Part shown: positions 50,660-60,432 of the stretch, one piece after another
Layout: every line of letters starts with the position of its first letter
Position numbering within the stretch: position 1 is the first letter of the stretch
Assembly (NCBI RefSeq): GCF_025567345.1
Contig: NZ_JAOQJS010000001.1
Location: 124,001-188,000, forward strand
Length of the DNA: 64,000 nucleotides
Source of the DNA: Coprococcus ammoniilyticus
GTDB taxonomy: Bacteria > Bacillota > Clostridia > Lachnospirales > Lachnospiraceae
Direction: 5' to 3'
The notes under the pieces: model-generated
The model's database searches: none
Told to the model about the DNA's origin: nothing
The model's input: only the letters and a program-made list of their open reading frames with translations
Translations under genes and position numbers: made by a program

Positions 50660-52012
50660 TCAATATCCCTTTGTTTTTAAATCATGAACCAGCTTCACAT
50701 AAAATTCCCGGACATCAAATCCCGGAATATTTTCCCGGTTTAAATCGATCACATCTCCATGCGAGATTCCGCGCTTCCCCTCCACTGTCAGGTATTTGAA
50801 ATCTGCTCCCCATGGGAATGATTTTTCGCCTACCAGTCCATCATTTGCTCCATCAAAATATTTTACCAATCGATATGTATAATTCAGCGGAAATCTGCCA
50901 TTTCCTGCCACATTCTGCCTCGAACCAACGCTCTGATATAACACGCCCTGTGCATCATGTAATTTATCATTTAGGACTTTACATGCCGAAGCTGTCAGAT
51001 CTTTTACTCCCAACAGAAAATCCGGCGAATCATCGCCCAATTTTTTAAATACTGCATTATACGCTTTTGCCACGCTCTGCTGCTCTTTTTCCGGAACAAT
51101 ATTTAACAGATAATCTGCAAATTCACATCCCCGGTGCGGTGTATTTATCGTTGTTAGTGATGCAACATACCGATCTGTACCAAGTTCTGATAAGGCATAG
51201 CGCATATCCAGACCACCTTTTGAATGTGCGATCACATTTACTTTTTCACAGCCCGTTTCAGCTACGATCTCCCGGATTCTTGCATCCAGCTCCTGCGCAC
51301 ATGCCGGAACCGATGCTGCCGACTGGTGATTGCCATAAAAAAGAACTGCACCATTTGTCTCCAGTTCCTTTGGAATTCTTCCCCAGTAATTTAACAATTT
51401 GAAATCCCGGAAGAAGATACCATGCACCAGCAGAATCGGGTATTTTGTTTTGCAGATCTGCTCTTTATTCCGTTCCCGATTCAATCGAACCTTATCATTT
51501 TCAAATGAAACCTCTCCTATCGTCAAGCGAAGTATCTTCCCAAGTACGACCAGATTTACAACCGGTATCATGCCACATACAGCTCCGATCCCTCTCCATT
51601 TGATACCAAGCTGTTCTGACGTCAGATATATCCGGATCATTCCATTCCAGAACACAACTGCTTCCACAAGAATCGCTGTCAATATATGAAATACCCACAT
51701 TTTCCCATTTGTCGGTATATATTCAGCCGGAAGAACTTTTGCCATACATAAAACGGTATATATAATTGTAAGCACTGTGGATACACAGAATACAAATAGC
51801 TGCATACAGCCGTTTCTGCATTTGCTAAGTCTTGGTGTTTCCAGTTTTCCGCACAATACCGTCGGTATTACACAGACCATCCCCGTAACAAGCCATGGAA
51901 CAATATCGTACAACACGCTATTATAAACTCTGCCTGACAATACCGTACAGGCAGCAAGCCCGACTGCAAGGCTTCCAAAGACTGTAACAACCGCCAATCT
52001 CCCTTTTCTCAT
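50660..52012 (-). CDS. Membrane-anchored alpha/beta hydrolase (lipase-like)
   Basis: The 450-residue protein has about five N-terminal membrane helices (residues 1-165) and a cytosolic or extracytosolic alpha/beta-hydrolase domain. The domain shows PILLVHGIFF (oxyanion hole), the nucleophile elbow IAHSKGGLD, YFDGANDGLV with the acid, and the late His in GISHGDVIDL. The fold resembles triacylglycerol lipases and PGAP1-like esterases. The substrate is unknown; a membrane lipid or lipid-linked ester is likely given the anchor. Start: ATG after GGAGG. Confidence 0.82.
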   Translation of the reverse strand: MRKGRLAVVTVFGSLAVGLAACTVLSGRVYNSVLYDIVPWLVTGMVCVIPTVLCGKLETPRLSKCRNGCMQLFVFCVSTVLTIIYTVLCMAKVLPAEYIPTNGKMWVFHILTAILVEAVVFWNGMIRIYLTSEQLGIKWRGIGAVCGMIPVVNLVVLGKILRLTIGEVSFENDKVRLNRERNKEQICKTKYPILLVHGIFFRDFKLLNYWGRIPKELETNGAVLFYGNHQSAASVPACAQELDARIREIVAETGCEKVNVIAHSKGGLDMRYALSELGTDRYVASLTTINTPHRGCEFADYLLNIVPEKEQQSVAKAYNAVFKKLGDDSPDFLLGVKDLTASACKVLNDKLHDAQGVLYQSVGSRQNVAGNGRFPLNYTYRLVKYFDGANDGLVGEKSFPWGADFKYLTVEGKRGISHGDVIDLNRENIPGFDVREFYVKLVHDLKTKGY

Positions 52013-52097
52013 GTATATCCTCCGTTTTATACACTCTCCTTTTTTGTAACCATACTAATTATACCAAAGCATGTGCTGCCTTGCTACAATTATTTCA

Positions 52098-52126
52098 TTG
52101 CATTCTCTATAAAAAAATGCGATAAT
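52098..52126 (+). promoter_or_regulatory. Promoter of citrate synthase
   Basis: TTGCAT (52098-52103), 17 bp, GATAAT (52121-52126), about 40 bp upstream of the gltA start. Confidence 0.6.
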
Positions 52127-52164
52127 GACCTTTAGTATTATCCTATTCACAGGAGGAAATTGAA

Positions 52165-53523
52165 ATGTCAATTAATAATATCGGCCCTTTCACAAAGAGC
52201 CATCTGGATATGTGTATCAAAAACAACAGCATTGATGATGCCTTATATGAAAAATATGGTGTAAAACGTAGTCTCCGTGATTTAAATGGTATCGGTATCA
52301 ATGCCGGAATCACGAATGTCTCTCTCAGTAAATCATTTACAACAGATGAAAACGGCAACCGTATTCCATGTGCCGGAGAGCTCTACTATCGTGGCTACGA
52401 AATCCACGATCTGATCAAAGGATTTTTCCTGGATAATCGTTTTGGTTTTGAGGAATGTACATATCTCCTGTTATTCGGTGTTTTGCCGGATGAAAAGGAG
52501 CTTCAGAACTTCAAGCAGGTTTTAAATATCAGTTATGATCTGCCGCATCATTTCATTCAGGATGTGATCATGAAGAGTCCGACTGCCGATATTATTGCAA
52601 ATATGACAAAGAGTACACTGGCTCTTGGTTCATACGATAAAAAGATGGGTGACAACTCTCTGGAAAATGTATTACAGCAGTGTATCCAGTTGATCAGTAT
52701 GTTCCCTCGTCTGGCTGTTTATTCCTATCAGGGATACCGCCATTACGAGCTTGGCAAGAGTTGTTATATCCATAAGCCGCTTCCTGAATTGTCATTTGCC
52801 GAAAATATATTAAGTACCCTACGTTCCAATCGGAAATACACCCGTCTGGAAGCCCGTGTACTGGATCTGGCACTGGTACTTCATATGGAACACGGTGGCG
52901 GAAGCAACTCAACCTTTACAACGCGTGTTGTAACCTCTTCCGGTTCCGATACATATGCAACAATGGCTGCTGCCCTCTGTTCCTTAAAGGGACCTTTAAA
53001 CGGTGGCGGTGATTATCAGGTTATGGGTATGATGAAAAATATCCGTGACAATGTATCCGATATAACAGATGAGGAAGAAGTTGGCGAGTATATCCGTAAG
53101 ATTGTCAACCGGGAAGCATATGACAAGACCGGTATCGTATATGGTATGGGACATCCATTCTATTCTATATCCGATCCCCGTGCTCTGGAATTCAAAAAAT
53201 ATGTAAAGCTTCTGGCAGCCGAAAAGGGTATGGACGAAGAATATGCCCTTTATGAGATGATCGAGCGCATTGCACCTAAGATCATTGCCGAAGAACGTAA
53301 GATTTACAAAGGTGTTTGTATCAATATTGACTATTACAGCGGACTTCTCTACAAAATGTTAAAGATTCCTGCTGAGATGTTTACCCCGTTATTTGCAATT
53401 GCACGAGTAGTCGGCTGGAGCGCACACCGTATGGAAGAGCTTGTAAATTCCTACAAGATCATCCGTCCTGCCTACACCAGCATTGCAGAGATCAAAGAGT
53501 ACGTTCCTATTAATGAGCGATAA
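52165..53523 (+). CDS. gltA: Citrate synthase
   Basis: The 452-residue enzyme carries the citrate synthase landmarks: the helix RGYEIHDLI, the substrate His in HMEHGGGSNSTFTTRVV, the second His in YGMGHPFYSISDPRA and the catalytic Asp region near INIDYYSGLLY. It condenses acetyl-CoA and oxaloacetate. The N-terminal extension (about 60 residues, VKRSLRDLNGIGINAGITNVSLS) is typical of the long form in Lachnospiraceae, where it probably supplies 2-oxoglutarate for glutamate in an incomplete TCA cycle. Single gene. Confidence 0.93.
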   Translation: MSINNIGPFTKSHLDMCIKNNSIDDALYEKYGVKRSLRDLNGIGINAGITNVSLSKSFTTDENGNRIPCAGELYYRGYEIHDLIKGFFLDNRFGFEECTYLLLFGVLPDEKELQNFKQVLNISYDLPHHFIQDVIMKSPTADIIANMTKSTLALGSYDKKMGDNSLENVLQQCIQLISMFPRLAVYSYQGYRHYELGKSCYIHKPLPELSFAENILSTLRSNRKYTRLEARVLDLALVLHMEHGGGSNSTFTTRVVTSSGSDTYATMAAALCSLKGPLNGGGDYQVMGMMKNIRDNVSDITDEEEVGEYIRKIVNREAYDKTGIVYGMGHPFYSISDPRALEFKKYVKLLAAEKGMDEEYALYEMIERIAPKIIAEERKIYKGVCINIDYYSGLLYKMLKIPAEMFTPLFAIARVVGWSAHRMEELVNSYKIIRPAYTSIAEIKEYVPINER

Positions 53524-53540
53524 AACAATTACAGCTACAG

Positions 53541-53695
53541 CCTTGTCTCAAGACATCAGCAAGGATTCCGTTATGAATTGCATATACCAGCAAATGTGGG
53601 TGCATGTTTGAGCCATCAGGCGAGTTCGCACAGGAATATTTGCGAATCGGGTATATGCAGTTTATAGGAACCGCAGGGAGCCTTGGCACAAGGTC
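53541..53695 (+). repeat. Long hairpin element, family A, copy 2
   Basis: It lies between convergent gltA and fabH. TGCATATACC (53579-53588) pairs with GGTATATGCA (53650-53659). Longer imperfect pairing outside reaches CCTTGT/ACAAGG (about 53541 and 53690). The core shares AATGTGGGTGCATGT, TGAGC, GCGAGTT and GCACAGGA with the element at 29694-29847, with compensatory changes in its helices. No gene was seen in the gap. Confidence 0.65.
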
Positions 53696-53735
53696 GAATC
53701 TGGTATCGCACAGGTGACCGTCGTTTAGACATTTT

Positions 53736-54698
53736 CTACCACTCAAGTACGATCGCGCCATAGGTTAAGCCAGCACCAAATGCTGACATTGCAACCTTGT
53801 CACCACGTTTTAAGCCGCCATCACGCACCAGACTGTCAAGCATGACAGGTACACTGGCAGCACTCATATTTCCGGTATATCCAAGTGTCATCGGGAACTT
53901 CTCGACCGGCGCTTTTAACCGCTTTGCTACTGATTCGATGATACGGACATTTGCCTGATGAAGAACGAAATAATCAATATCATCGGCTGTCATATCTGCC
54001 TTTTCCAGTGCTTCGAGCAGGCACTTCGGGCACTGTCTGACTGCGAATTTGTATACTTCCTGTCCATCCATATGCAGATAATCATGTTCGATCCCATCTT
54101 CCGTAAATATATTGTGAGTACGTCTGCTCTCGCAATTCAAAACCATTCCCTTCTTACCGATCGATCCCTGTACTACACTGATAATTCCCTTGTCGGATTC
54201 TTCCAGATACGCTGCACCTGCTCCATCTCCAAACAACACGCAGGTTCCACGATCGTTCCAGTCGAGGATCTTGGATAATGTCTCCGCACCAATTACCAGT
54301 GCATTCTTAACAAAGCCTGTCTCGATGTACATTTTTGCCACATTGAGTGCAAATACAAATCCTGAACATGCAGCATTTACATCAAATGCAATGGCATTGT
54401 CTGCACCAAGTTCCGCCTGAACCTGGCATGCGGCACTCGGTGTATAATAATCCGGTGTTACTGTTGCAAGCACGATCAGTTCTACATCAATTGCTTCTTT
54501 TCCTGCCATCTCCAAGGCTTTCTTTGCAGCCTCTGCTGCCATTCCTGCAGTCGTTTCATGTACTGCGATTCTTCTATTCTTAATTCCGGTTCGGCTGGAG
54601 ATCCACTCGTCCGAAGTATCTACATATTTCTCAAGGTCTGTATTCGACACATTTTTTTCCGGTAAAAAGCTTCCGGTTCCCATTATTCTTATTGGCAT
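53736..54698 (-). CDS. fabH: 3-oxoacyl-ACP synthase III
   Basis: The 320-residue condensing enzyme has the catalytic triad Cys111 (NAACSGFVFAL), His246 (VLHQANVRI) and Asn276 (YTGNMSAASVP). It starts fatty-acid synthesis by joining acetyl-CoA to malonyl-ACP. Here it is a single gene and not part of a fab cluster, so it may be a second copy with a different starter-unit preference. Start: ATG after AAAGGGG. Confidence 0.92.
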   Translation of the reverse strand: MPIRIMGTGSFLPEKNVSNTDLEKYVDTSDEWISSRTGIKNRRIAVHETTAGMAAEAAKKALEMAGKEAIDVELIVLATVTPDYYTPSAACQVQAELGADNAIAFDVNAACSGFVFALNVAKMYIETGFVKNALVIGAETLSKILDWNDRGTCVLFGDGAGAAYLEESDKGIISVVQGSIGKKGMVLNCESRRTHNIFTEDGIEHDYLHMDGQEVYKFAVRQCPKCLLEALEKADMTADDIDYFVLHQANVRIIESVAKRLKAPVEKFPMTLGYTGNMSAASVPVMLDSLVRDGGLKRGDKVAMSAFGAGLTYGAIVLEW

Positions 54699-54781
54699 AG
54701 GTTTTCCCCTTTGTATTTTTTAGTTGCACTCATTATAGCATACATTATTAATTCCAGCAATTTCCTTGTGAGCCTTCCATT

Positions 54782-54956
54782 TTATAAGCCACCGGCACGA
54801 AGGTTTTGAGCAAACACATTTTCAGGCATGCCACCCACTACAAGATAACTATAAAAGAGCTTGCTTAATGTTTCATGAACCGTATCCGAAACCCTTGAAG
54901 CATTATCATAACATTCTTTTAAATAATCAAATGTTGACTGCAGTATTCCATTTGCC
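54782..54956 (-). pseudogene. Remnant of an AAA ATPase with DUF4143 domain
   Basis: A 57-codon open stretch without a start codon reads ...QSTFDYLKECYDNASRVSDTV, then a segment with LSKLFYSYLVVGGMPENV, and stops at 54782-54784. The VSDTVHE...LF..YLVVGGMPE pattern is characteristic of the archaeal-type AAA_14/DUF4143 ATPases. The ATPase domain and the C-terminus are absent, and an in-frame TAG lies immediately upstream. It is the only coding trace in the 54699-55130 gap. Confidence 0.7.
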
Positions 54957-54994
54957 TACATATATTCCTCAAAATCAAGCGGATACACTGCCAC

Positions 54995-55044
54995 GAAAAA
55001 AAGGGCTGCTGCCCTACGAATGATTCTTCGTAAAGCAACAGCCC
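54995..55044 (-). terminator. Terminator of hsp20
   Basis: GGGCTG (55003-55008) pairs with CAGCCC (55039-55044), with inner TACGAA/TTCGTA pairing. A T run follows on the minus strand (54995-55002). Confidence 0.8.
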
Positions 55045-55130
55045 CATTTATGATTATTCATATCTGACATTTCTATCAGAAGGAGACAAAATGATTTACT
55101 TTAATAATTTTCATACAGGAAGTGAAAGAA

Positions 55131-55571
55131 TTATCCTTCAATTGAGATATATTTGCTTTCCTCAACCTTTGGCTTCTCTTCTTTCTTTGGTACGCTGATC
55201 TTTAAAACGCCATCTTCAAATTTTGCCTTGATGTCTTCCTTTTCAACTGCCTTACCAACATAGAAGCTACGGCTGCAAGAACCACAATATCTTTCACGGC
55301 GGACATATTTGCCTTTCTTGTCCTGATCGCCTGTTTCTTTCTTCGTTGTACCTGTGATGGTCAGGTAACCATCCTTCAACTCTGCCTTTACATCTTCTTT
55401 CTTGTAACCGGGCATATCAATATCCAGTTCAAATGAACCTTCGGTCTCTTTTACATCTGTCTTCATAATATTAGCAGGCTGTGTATAACCTGTTGTCACT
55501 TTATAAGGACGTGCAAAATCATCAAATAAATCATCAAATAAATTTTCTCCAAAAATACTAGGCATCAACAT
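55131..55571 (-). CDS. Hsp20 / alpha-crystallin small heat-shock protein
   Basis: The 146-residue holdase has an alpha-crystallin domain: FELDIDMPGYKKEDVKAELKDGYLTITGTTKKE, the loop with RRERYCGSCSRSFYVGKAVEKEDIKAKFEDGVLKISVPKKE, and a short C-terminal tail. It binds unfolding proteins during stress. A perfect CIRCE operator lies about 155 bp upstream, so HrcA is the expected repressor; CIRCE usually controls groE and dnaK, less often hsp20. Single gene with a strong terminator. Confidence 0.93.
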   Translation of the reverse strand: MLMPSIFGENLFDDLFDDFARPYKVTTGYTQPANIMKTDVKETEGSFELDIDMPGYKKEDVKAELKDGYLTITGTTKKETGDQDKKGKYVRRERYCGSCSRSFYVGKAVEKEDIKAKFEDGVLKISVPKKEEKPKVEESKYISIEG

Positions 55572-55724
55572 AAGTCATTCCTCCATTCAAATACATACAT
55601 TTTATTCTTTTGTGTGCTGACCATTGTCAGAACACGTAATTGTTATTTTTCCGGAACTCCGGAACCTCCATCAGTCTCTATCTGATGTCCTCTCCTTCGT
55701 TCTGATTATGTTATACCACTTGTA

Positions 55725-55751
55725 TTAGCACTCGTCAATAGAGAGTGCTAA
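55725..55751. promoter_or_regulatory. CIRCE operator (HrcA site)
   Basis: TTAGCACTC, nine bases, GAGTGCTAA is an exact CIRCE dyad. It precedes hsp20 on the minus strand and lies 35 bp after the end of the GPH symporter gene. Confidence 0.93.
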
Positions 55752-55785
55752 TAATTTTTGTGAAAAATCTGTGAAGTCTTGTAGA

Positions 55786-57159
55786 TTATTCTCCTGCACA
55801 CATTCCCCGCTCTGCCTTAAGCTTTTCATTTGCCGCTTCCACATTCATTCTGGAAAGTATAAGCAGGATTAGTATATCAAATATCAACGGCAGCCACAAA
55901 TACATGAACTGCATCATATCAAGAGCCGACTGTGGCTGAACTGCCATCGTTCCTTTATAACCGGACAGTTCAAGGAGCCAGCCGACAACCGCCGTTCCGA
56001 TTCCTCCTCCAATCTTTACACCAAGCGAAGTACAGGAGTACATAGTTCCGTCAACCCGCTTTCCCTGTGTCAAGTAGGTATATTCGGAACATGAAGCAAT
56101 AACCGCATTCATATCTCCCTGCCAAGGTCCCTGGCCTAACGCTGCAAGAGCTGTAAATGCCATCATAAGCGGGATGCTTCCGATATAGCCTGCAACAACA
56201 ACCAAAGCTCTTCCAATAACTGCTATGATATATCCTCTAAGGTTCAGCTTATACATACCCTTCCATTTGCCAACCAGCGTTGGTGTAAATATCAGCGCTA
56301 TAATAAGCGGAATATTTACCGCCCAGGCAAACTGCCCGAACAGATTCTTGTTCTTAAGAACCCATGTCATATAAAATAGACCCGCACCTATCATGGCACT
56401 GTAAAGCTGCTGCAGGATGTAAGTTCCACAGATCATAATATAATATTTGTTCTTAACAAGGAGCTTAAATGCCTGAATCAGACCATACTTCTCCTCGGTT
56501 TTCTTTGGCTCTCCATCGTTTAATTCTTCCTCCGGAAGCTCCTTCACAGACAGACCGGAGATCGTGTTTACCACAAGACCAACGATCGCATAGATAATCG
56601 CTACCAGTCTCCATGCTGCTGCATCTCCACCACACCAGTCTACAAATCCGACCGTGATCGTCTGGATCAAAAGGCTGGTTGAAAATGCAAATATAAACCG
56701 ATAAGAACCCATCTGAACCCGTTCTTTGCTGTTCTTTGTGATCAGTGAGGTAAGCGCTGAATATGCAATATTATTTGCCGTATAAAATACACCATTTAAC
56801 AATGTGTATGCAATAAAAAACCATGTATACTGTGCAAACTTACCCATACCGGCAGGAACTGCAAAACATGCAACCAGCGTGATCGCACAGCCAATATATC
56901 CATAGATCATCCACGGTCTTGCCTTTCCCAGTCTACTGTGAGTCTTATCGATCAGGGATCCGAAAAATATATCCGTAAATCCATCAAATAATTTGGATAC
57001 CGCGATCAGCGTGCCGACAATACCTGAAGCAAGTCCAACCGTATCCGTCAGATACACCATGACAAATGATGTCAGAAACGCATATACTACATTTCCCGCG
57101 ATATCACCAGAACCATAACCTACTTTATTATACCATTTTAAATATTTCTTCTCTTCCAT
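55786..57159 (-). CDS. GPH-family sugar:cation symporter (probable lactose/galactoside)
   Basis: The 457-residue permease has twelve predicted helices. It shows GPH-family features: an early KVGYGSGDIAGNVVYAFLTSFVMVYLTDTVG segment, DGFTDIFFGSLIDKTHSRLGKARPWMIYG with the conserved Asp and Arg, and PWQGDMNAVIASC in the second half. Family members such as MelB and LacS take up glycosides with Na+ or H+. It lies 16 bp after the beta-galactosidase gene on the same strand, so a galactoside is the likely substrate. No IIA-like regulatory domain is attached. Confidence 0.88.
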   Translation of the reverse strand: MEEKKYLKWYNKVGYGSGDIAGNVVYAFLTSFVMVYLTDTVGLASGIVGTLIAVSKLFDGFTDIFFGSLIDKTHSRLGKARPWMIYGYIGCAITLVACFAVPAGMGKFAQYTWFFIAYTLLNGVFYTANNIAYSALTSLITKNSKERVQMGSYRFIFAFSTSLLIQTITVGFVDWCGGDAAAWRLVAIIYAIVGLVVNTISGLSVKELPEEELNDGEPKKTEEKYGLIQAFKLLVKNKYYIMICGTYILQQLYSAMIGAGLFYMTWVLKNKNLFGQFAWAVNIPLIIALIFTPTLVGKWKGMYKLNLRGYIIAVIGRALVVVAGYIGSIPLMMAFTALAALGQGPWQGDMNAVIASCSEYTYLTQGKRVDGTMYSCTSLGVKIGGGIGTAVVGWLLELSGYKGTMAVQPQSALDMMQFMYLWLPLIFDILILLILSRMNVEAANEKLKAERGMCAGE

Positions 57160-57175
57160 CCGTATCTCCTCCTAA

Positions 57176-60100
57176 TCAACCCCTCACAAACGGTACCAGT
57201 GTGAAATCAAACCGGAACTCTTTTTCACGGAACCTGTATTCATCCAAGACAACCGGGCCACAGCTGTTCGAGCCGATTCCGTTCTGTGCATGATCAATAC
57301 AGAGCACCGTACTGTCGGCTTCCGTAAGCTCATAATTGTGTTTTGCCTGTGTAAGCATTTCCTGAGTATAATTGGAGGCATTAAATGAAAATGTATGTTC
57401 TGCAGCAACAGCGATTCCATATCGCAGATTTGATAATTCCACATAATCACAGTCATAGTGGCTTCCGTTCTCCTGCGGCATGATGTAATCCTCATGAAGC
57501 TCCTGCACAGAACTTCTGAACAAACCGTGGCTGGCAGCCCTGTGCTTGTCGCGGTAGCTTTCCTGTGGTCCCATGCCATAATAGGCAGCCTCAGAAAGCT
57601 TCTTATCCAGAAACATTCTTATACCAAATCTTGGAAGATCCGGGAGTTCTTCATCTTTTACTGCTGTTATGCCCGCAGTAATTCTGCCTGCGCCATCTAT
57701 TTTCCACATGATCTCTACATCGATCAGCTTTTGAACGGTTGGAGCTACCACACCTGCATGGCACATGATCATTACTCCGAATTTGTTCTGAAGGATCTGT
57801 TCACTATATGCTCTTGTGTATGCCTCATCATAATGAGCCTTCTCCCATTCTGCCCGGATATACATATCGTTATCTGTAGGCGCACGCCAGATATTAAGCT
57901 CCATCGGATGATTCAGATATTCCCTTCCTGCATACTGAAGTCCGTTAAACAAGCCGGTACGCTTATCCAGCCGATATGTGAATCCATCACCATTTAACAC
58001 GATCCATGCATCGTCTTCCTCTACCCTGATATCGGATACTGCCACGTCCGAAGCCGTCCACTTGGCAGCTGTCTGATTTCTTCCATCTTTATTCTCAAGC
58101 AGAAGTTCATCAAAGCCCAATACATGACCCGCAGGAACTAACGGAAGCTCTTTCTTTAACTGATAAGAAAGCTTCAGATATACTCTGCCTGCCGCAGGAA
58201 CATCGATATCAAGCTCCACGGTGCAATCACTGTGCGGAGCAGCCGAAGCACCCGCTACCTTGCCCTTCTGAACACTTAAACCATCCTGAGTTACCTCATA
58301 ACAGATATCCACGAAATCCTGAATATCATCAAAATCCATATAGTTGTGGAGGGTAAGCGTTCCGCTCTCCTGATCAAATGACTGAACTCTTACCGGGCGG
58401 TAGACATTTTTGTATTCGAGTAATCCGGTATGTGGAGTTCTGTCCGGATACACAAGTCCATCCATACAGAAATTACCATCATGTATTGCTTCTCCATGAT
58501 CTCCGCCATAGTAATACTTCGTCTTTCCGTTTTCCGCTTGATCATGCGCAACCGCATGATCGCACCACTCCCATACAAATCCGCCACACATGCGGTCATC
58601 CCTGTGGATCACCTGGAAATAATCTTCGAAATCTCCAGGGCCATTTCCCATACTGTGACAGTATTCAACCAGCAGAAATGGTTTGCTTCCGTCCTTTTCC
58701 AGATATTCCTCAATCTCGGAAAGTGCCGGATACATGCGGCTGTACAAATCCAGATTCTCATAATTATAGGTCATATCATAGTTTCTGTATCTTGCACTCT
58801 CGTACTGGGTAATACGGGATGGATCATACTGCTTCGTCCATGCAAGTGCCTTTTCAAAATTGCAGCCATATGCACTTTCATTTCCCATCGACCACATCAC
58901 GATACAGAAACGGTTCTTATCTCGCTCTACCATCCGCTTCACCCGGTCAAGAATAGCCGCCTCCCATTCCGGATTGTCTGCAATCTTCTCATTCCACTTT
59001 TTGAACCGGTTGTAGTCAGTATCCTCTTTGCGATATAACATATATGGACCATGCGCTTCTATATCCGCCTCGTCGCATACCATGAAGCCATATTTGTCAC
59101 ACATCTGATAAAAATATGGTGCATTTGGATAATGACTGGAACGGATCGCATTGAAGTTGTGCTGTTTCATAAGGGTAAGATCCTTTTTTATCTTCTCCAC
59201 ATCCACTGTAAAGCCGGTTACCGGATCAGAATCGTGCCGGTTGACTCCACGGAATTTGATCTTCTGTCCATTGAAGTAAATAACTTTATCCTTTATCTCT
59301 ATCGTTCTGACAGCGATATGATCAACGATCGTCTCATTTTCACTCTGCAAAATGAGTGTATACAGATATGGATTCTCGGTGTTCCAAAGTGTCGGCTGTA
59401 TAATCTCAAATGTGAAAGCTCCGTCATGCTCTGCCTGTCCTTCCGCCACAACCACACCATTCCTGTCTTCGATCGTAACCTTAACCGTCGTCTCCTGATA
59501 AAAGCTCAGATCTATCTTCACCTCAGCCTTTTCCTTTAAGACAGAGGTCGTGATGCGGTAGTCGCGAATGGCGTGCTCCGGTCTTTTCAGAATATAGACA
59601 TCACGGAAAATTCCACTCATCCGGAATTTATCCTGATCCTCCAGATAAGAACCATCACACCATTTCATGACAAGGACAGCGATCGTATTTTCACCCTCTT
59701 TTAAAAGGTCTGTCACATCAAACTCACTGGTCATATGGGATACCTGACTGTATCCGACATATTCCCCATTTACCCACACATAGAAGCAGCTATCCACCCC
59801 TTCAAAATTCAGAAATGCCTTTGCCGCATCCACATCCTTTGAATATGCAAATGTATGCACATAAGCTCCACACGGTATATCCTGCGGAACATATGGTGGG
59901 TCAAATGGAAATGGATAGCGGATATTTGTATACTGGTGTGTATCATATCCTGCCATCTGCCATACGCCCGGAACCTCGATCTCGTCAAATGCTCCGGTGT
60001 CATATCCCACTCCATAAAAAGCATCCTTCACATCATAGATACTTTTAAAATATTGGAATTTCCATTTTCCATTTAATAACTGTAACCGGTCTGATTGTTC

Positions 60101-60214
60101 CCGGTGCTCGACCAGATTATCCATCCTGCGGGAAGCAGGTACATAATATGCCCTTGCAGGCTGTGTATTTTCATGTAATACGTTCAAATTCTCATAGTAA
60201 CGTGGCACTATCAT
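57176..60214 (-). CDS. lacZ: Beta-galactosidase (GH2)
   Basis: This 1012-residue LacZ-type enzyme has five domains: sugar-binding jelly roll, Ig-like domains, TIM barrel with acid/base Glu in WSMGNESAYG and nucleophile Glu in LLVEYCHSMGNGPG, and the C-terminal beta-galactosidase small-chain domain (MYIRAEWEKAHYDEAYTRAY to SNLRYGIAVAAEHTF). It hydrolyses lactose and other beta-galactosides in the cytoplasm. The intact length matches LacZ/EbgA-type enzymes. It is cotranscribed with the symporter and divergent from an AraC regulator. Start: ATG after AGGGAGG. Confidence 0.95.
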   Translation of the reverse strand: MIVPRYYENLNVLHENTQPARAYYVPASRRMDNLVEHREQSDRLQLLNGKWKFQYFKSIYDVKDAFYGVGYDTGAFDEIEVPGVWQMAGYDTHQYTNIRYPFPFDPPYVPQDIPCGAYVHTFAYSKDVDAAKAFLNFEGVDSCFYVWVNGEYVGYSQVSHMTSEFDVTDLLKEGENTIAVLVMKWCDGSYLEDQDKFRMSGIFRDVYILKRPEHAIRDYRITTSVLKEKAEVKIDLSFYQETTVKVTIEDRNGVVVAEGQAEHDGAFTFEIIQPTLWNTENPYLYTLILQSENETIVDHIAVRTIEIKDKVIYFNGQKIKFRGVNRHDSDPVTGFTVDVEKIKKDLTLMKQHNFNAIRSSHYPNAPYFYQMCDKYGFMVCDEADIEAHGPYMLYRKEDTDYNRFKKWNEKIADNPEWEAAILDRVKRMVERDKNRFCIVMWSMGNESAYGCNFEKALAWTKQYDPSRITQYESARYRNYDMTYNYENLDLYSRMYPALSEIEEYLEKDGSKPFLLVEYCHSMGNGPGDFEDYFQVIHRDDRMCGGFVWEWCDHAVAHDQAENGKTKYYYGGDHGEAIHDGNFCMDGLVYPDRTPHTGLLEYKNVYRPVRVQSFDQESGTLTLHNYMDFDDIQDFVDICYEVTQDGLSVQKGKVAGASAAPHSDCTVELDIDVPAAGRVYLKLSYQLKKELPLVPAGHVLGFDELLLENKDGRNQTAAKWTASDVAVSDIRVEEDDAWIVLNGDGFTYRLDKRTGLFNGLQYAGREYLNHPMELNIWRAPTDNDMYIRAEWEKAHYDEAYTRAYSEQILQNKFGVMIMCHAGVVAPTVQKLIDVEIMWKIDGAGRITAGITAVKDEELPDLPRFGIRMFLDKKLSEAAYYGMGPQESYRDKHRAASHGLFRSSVQELHEDYIMPQENGSHYDCDYVELSNLRYGIAVAAEHTFSFNASNYTQEMLTQAKHNYELTEADSTVLCIDHAQNGIGSNSCGPVVLDEYRFREKEFRFDFTLVPFVRG

Positions 60215-60432
60215 AAGTTATCCTCCCTTATATGTACTTTTTTGTTTTCGACTGTTCTTATGTCTCTGATATTATCTGCAATATTATCTTGTTATTTCGT
60301 TTTGTCTGTATTTATCATACATTTTAACAGCATTTCTGTCTATGAACCGGAATGGACAGAATATGGACAAAATGATACAATATCAATAAATCATTTTATA
60401 TTACAATCCTACAAATAAAGGAGAACTTCATC

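Noticed and set aside
57458..59539. Plus-strand open frames opposite lacZ
   Set aside because: They mirror codon positions of a clear GH2 gene, have no ribosome sites and no recognisable protein features.
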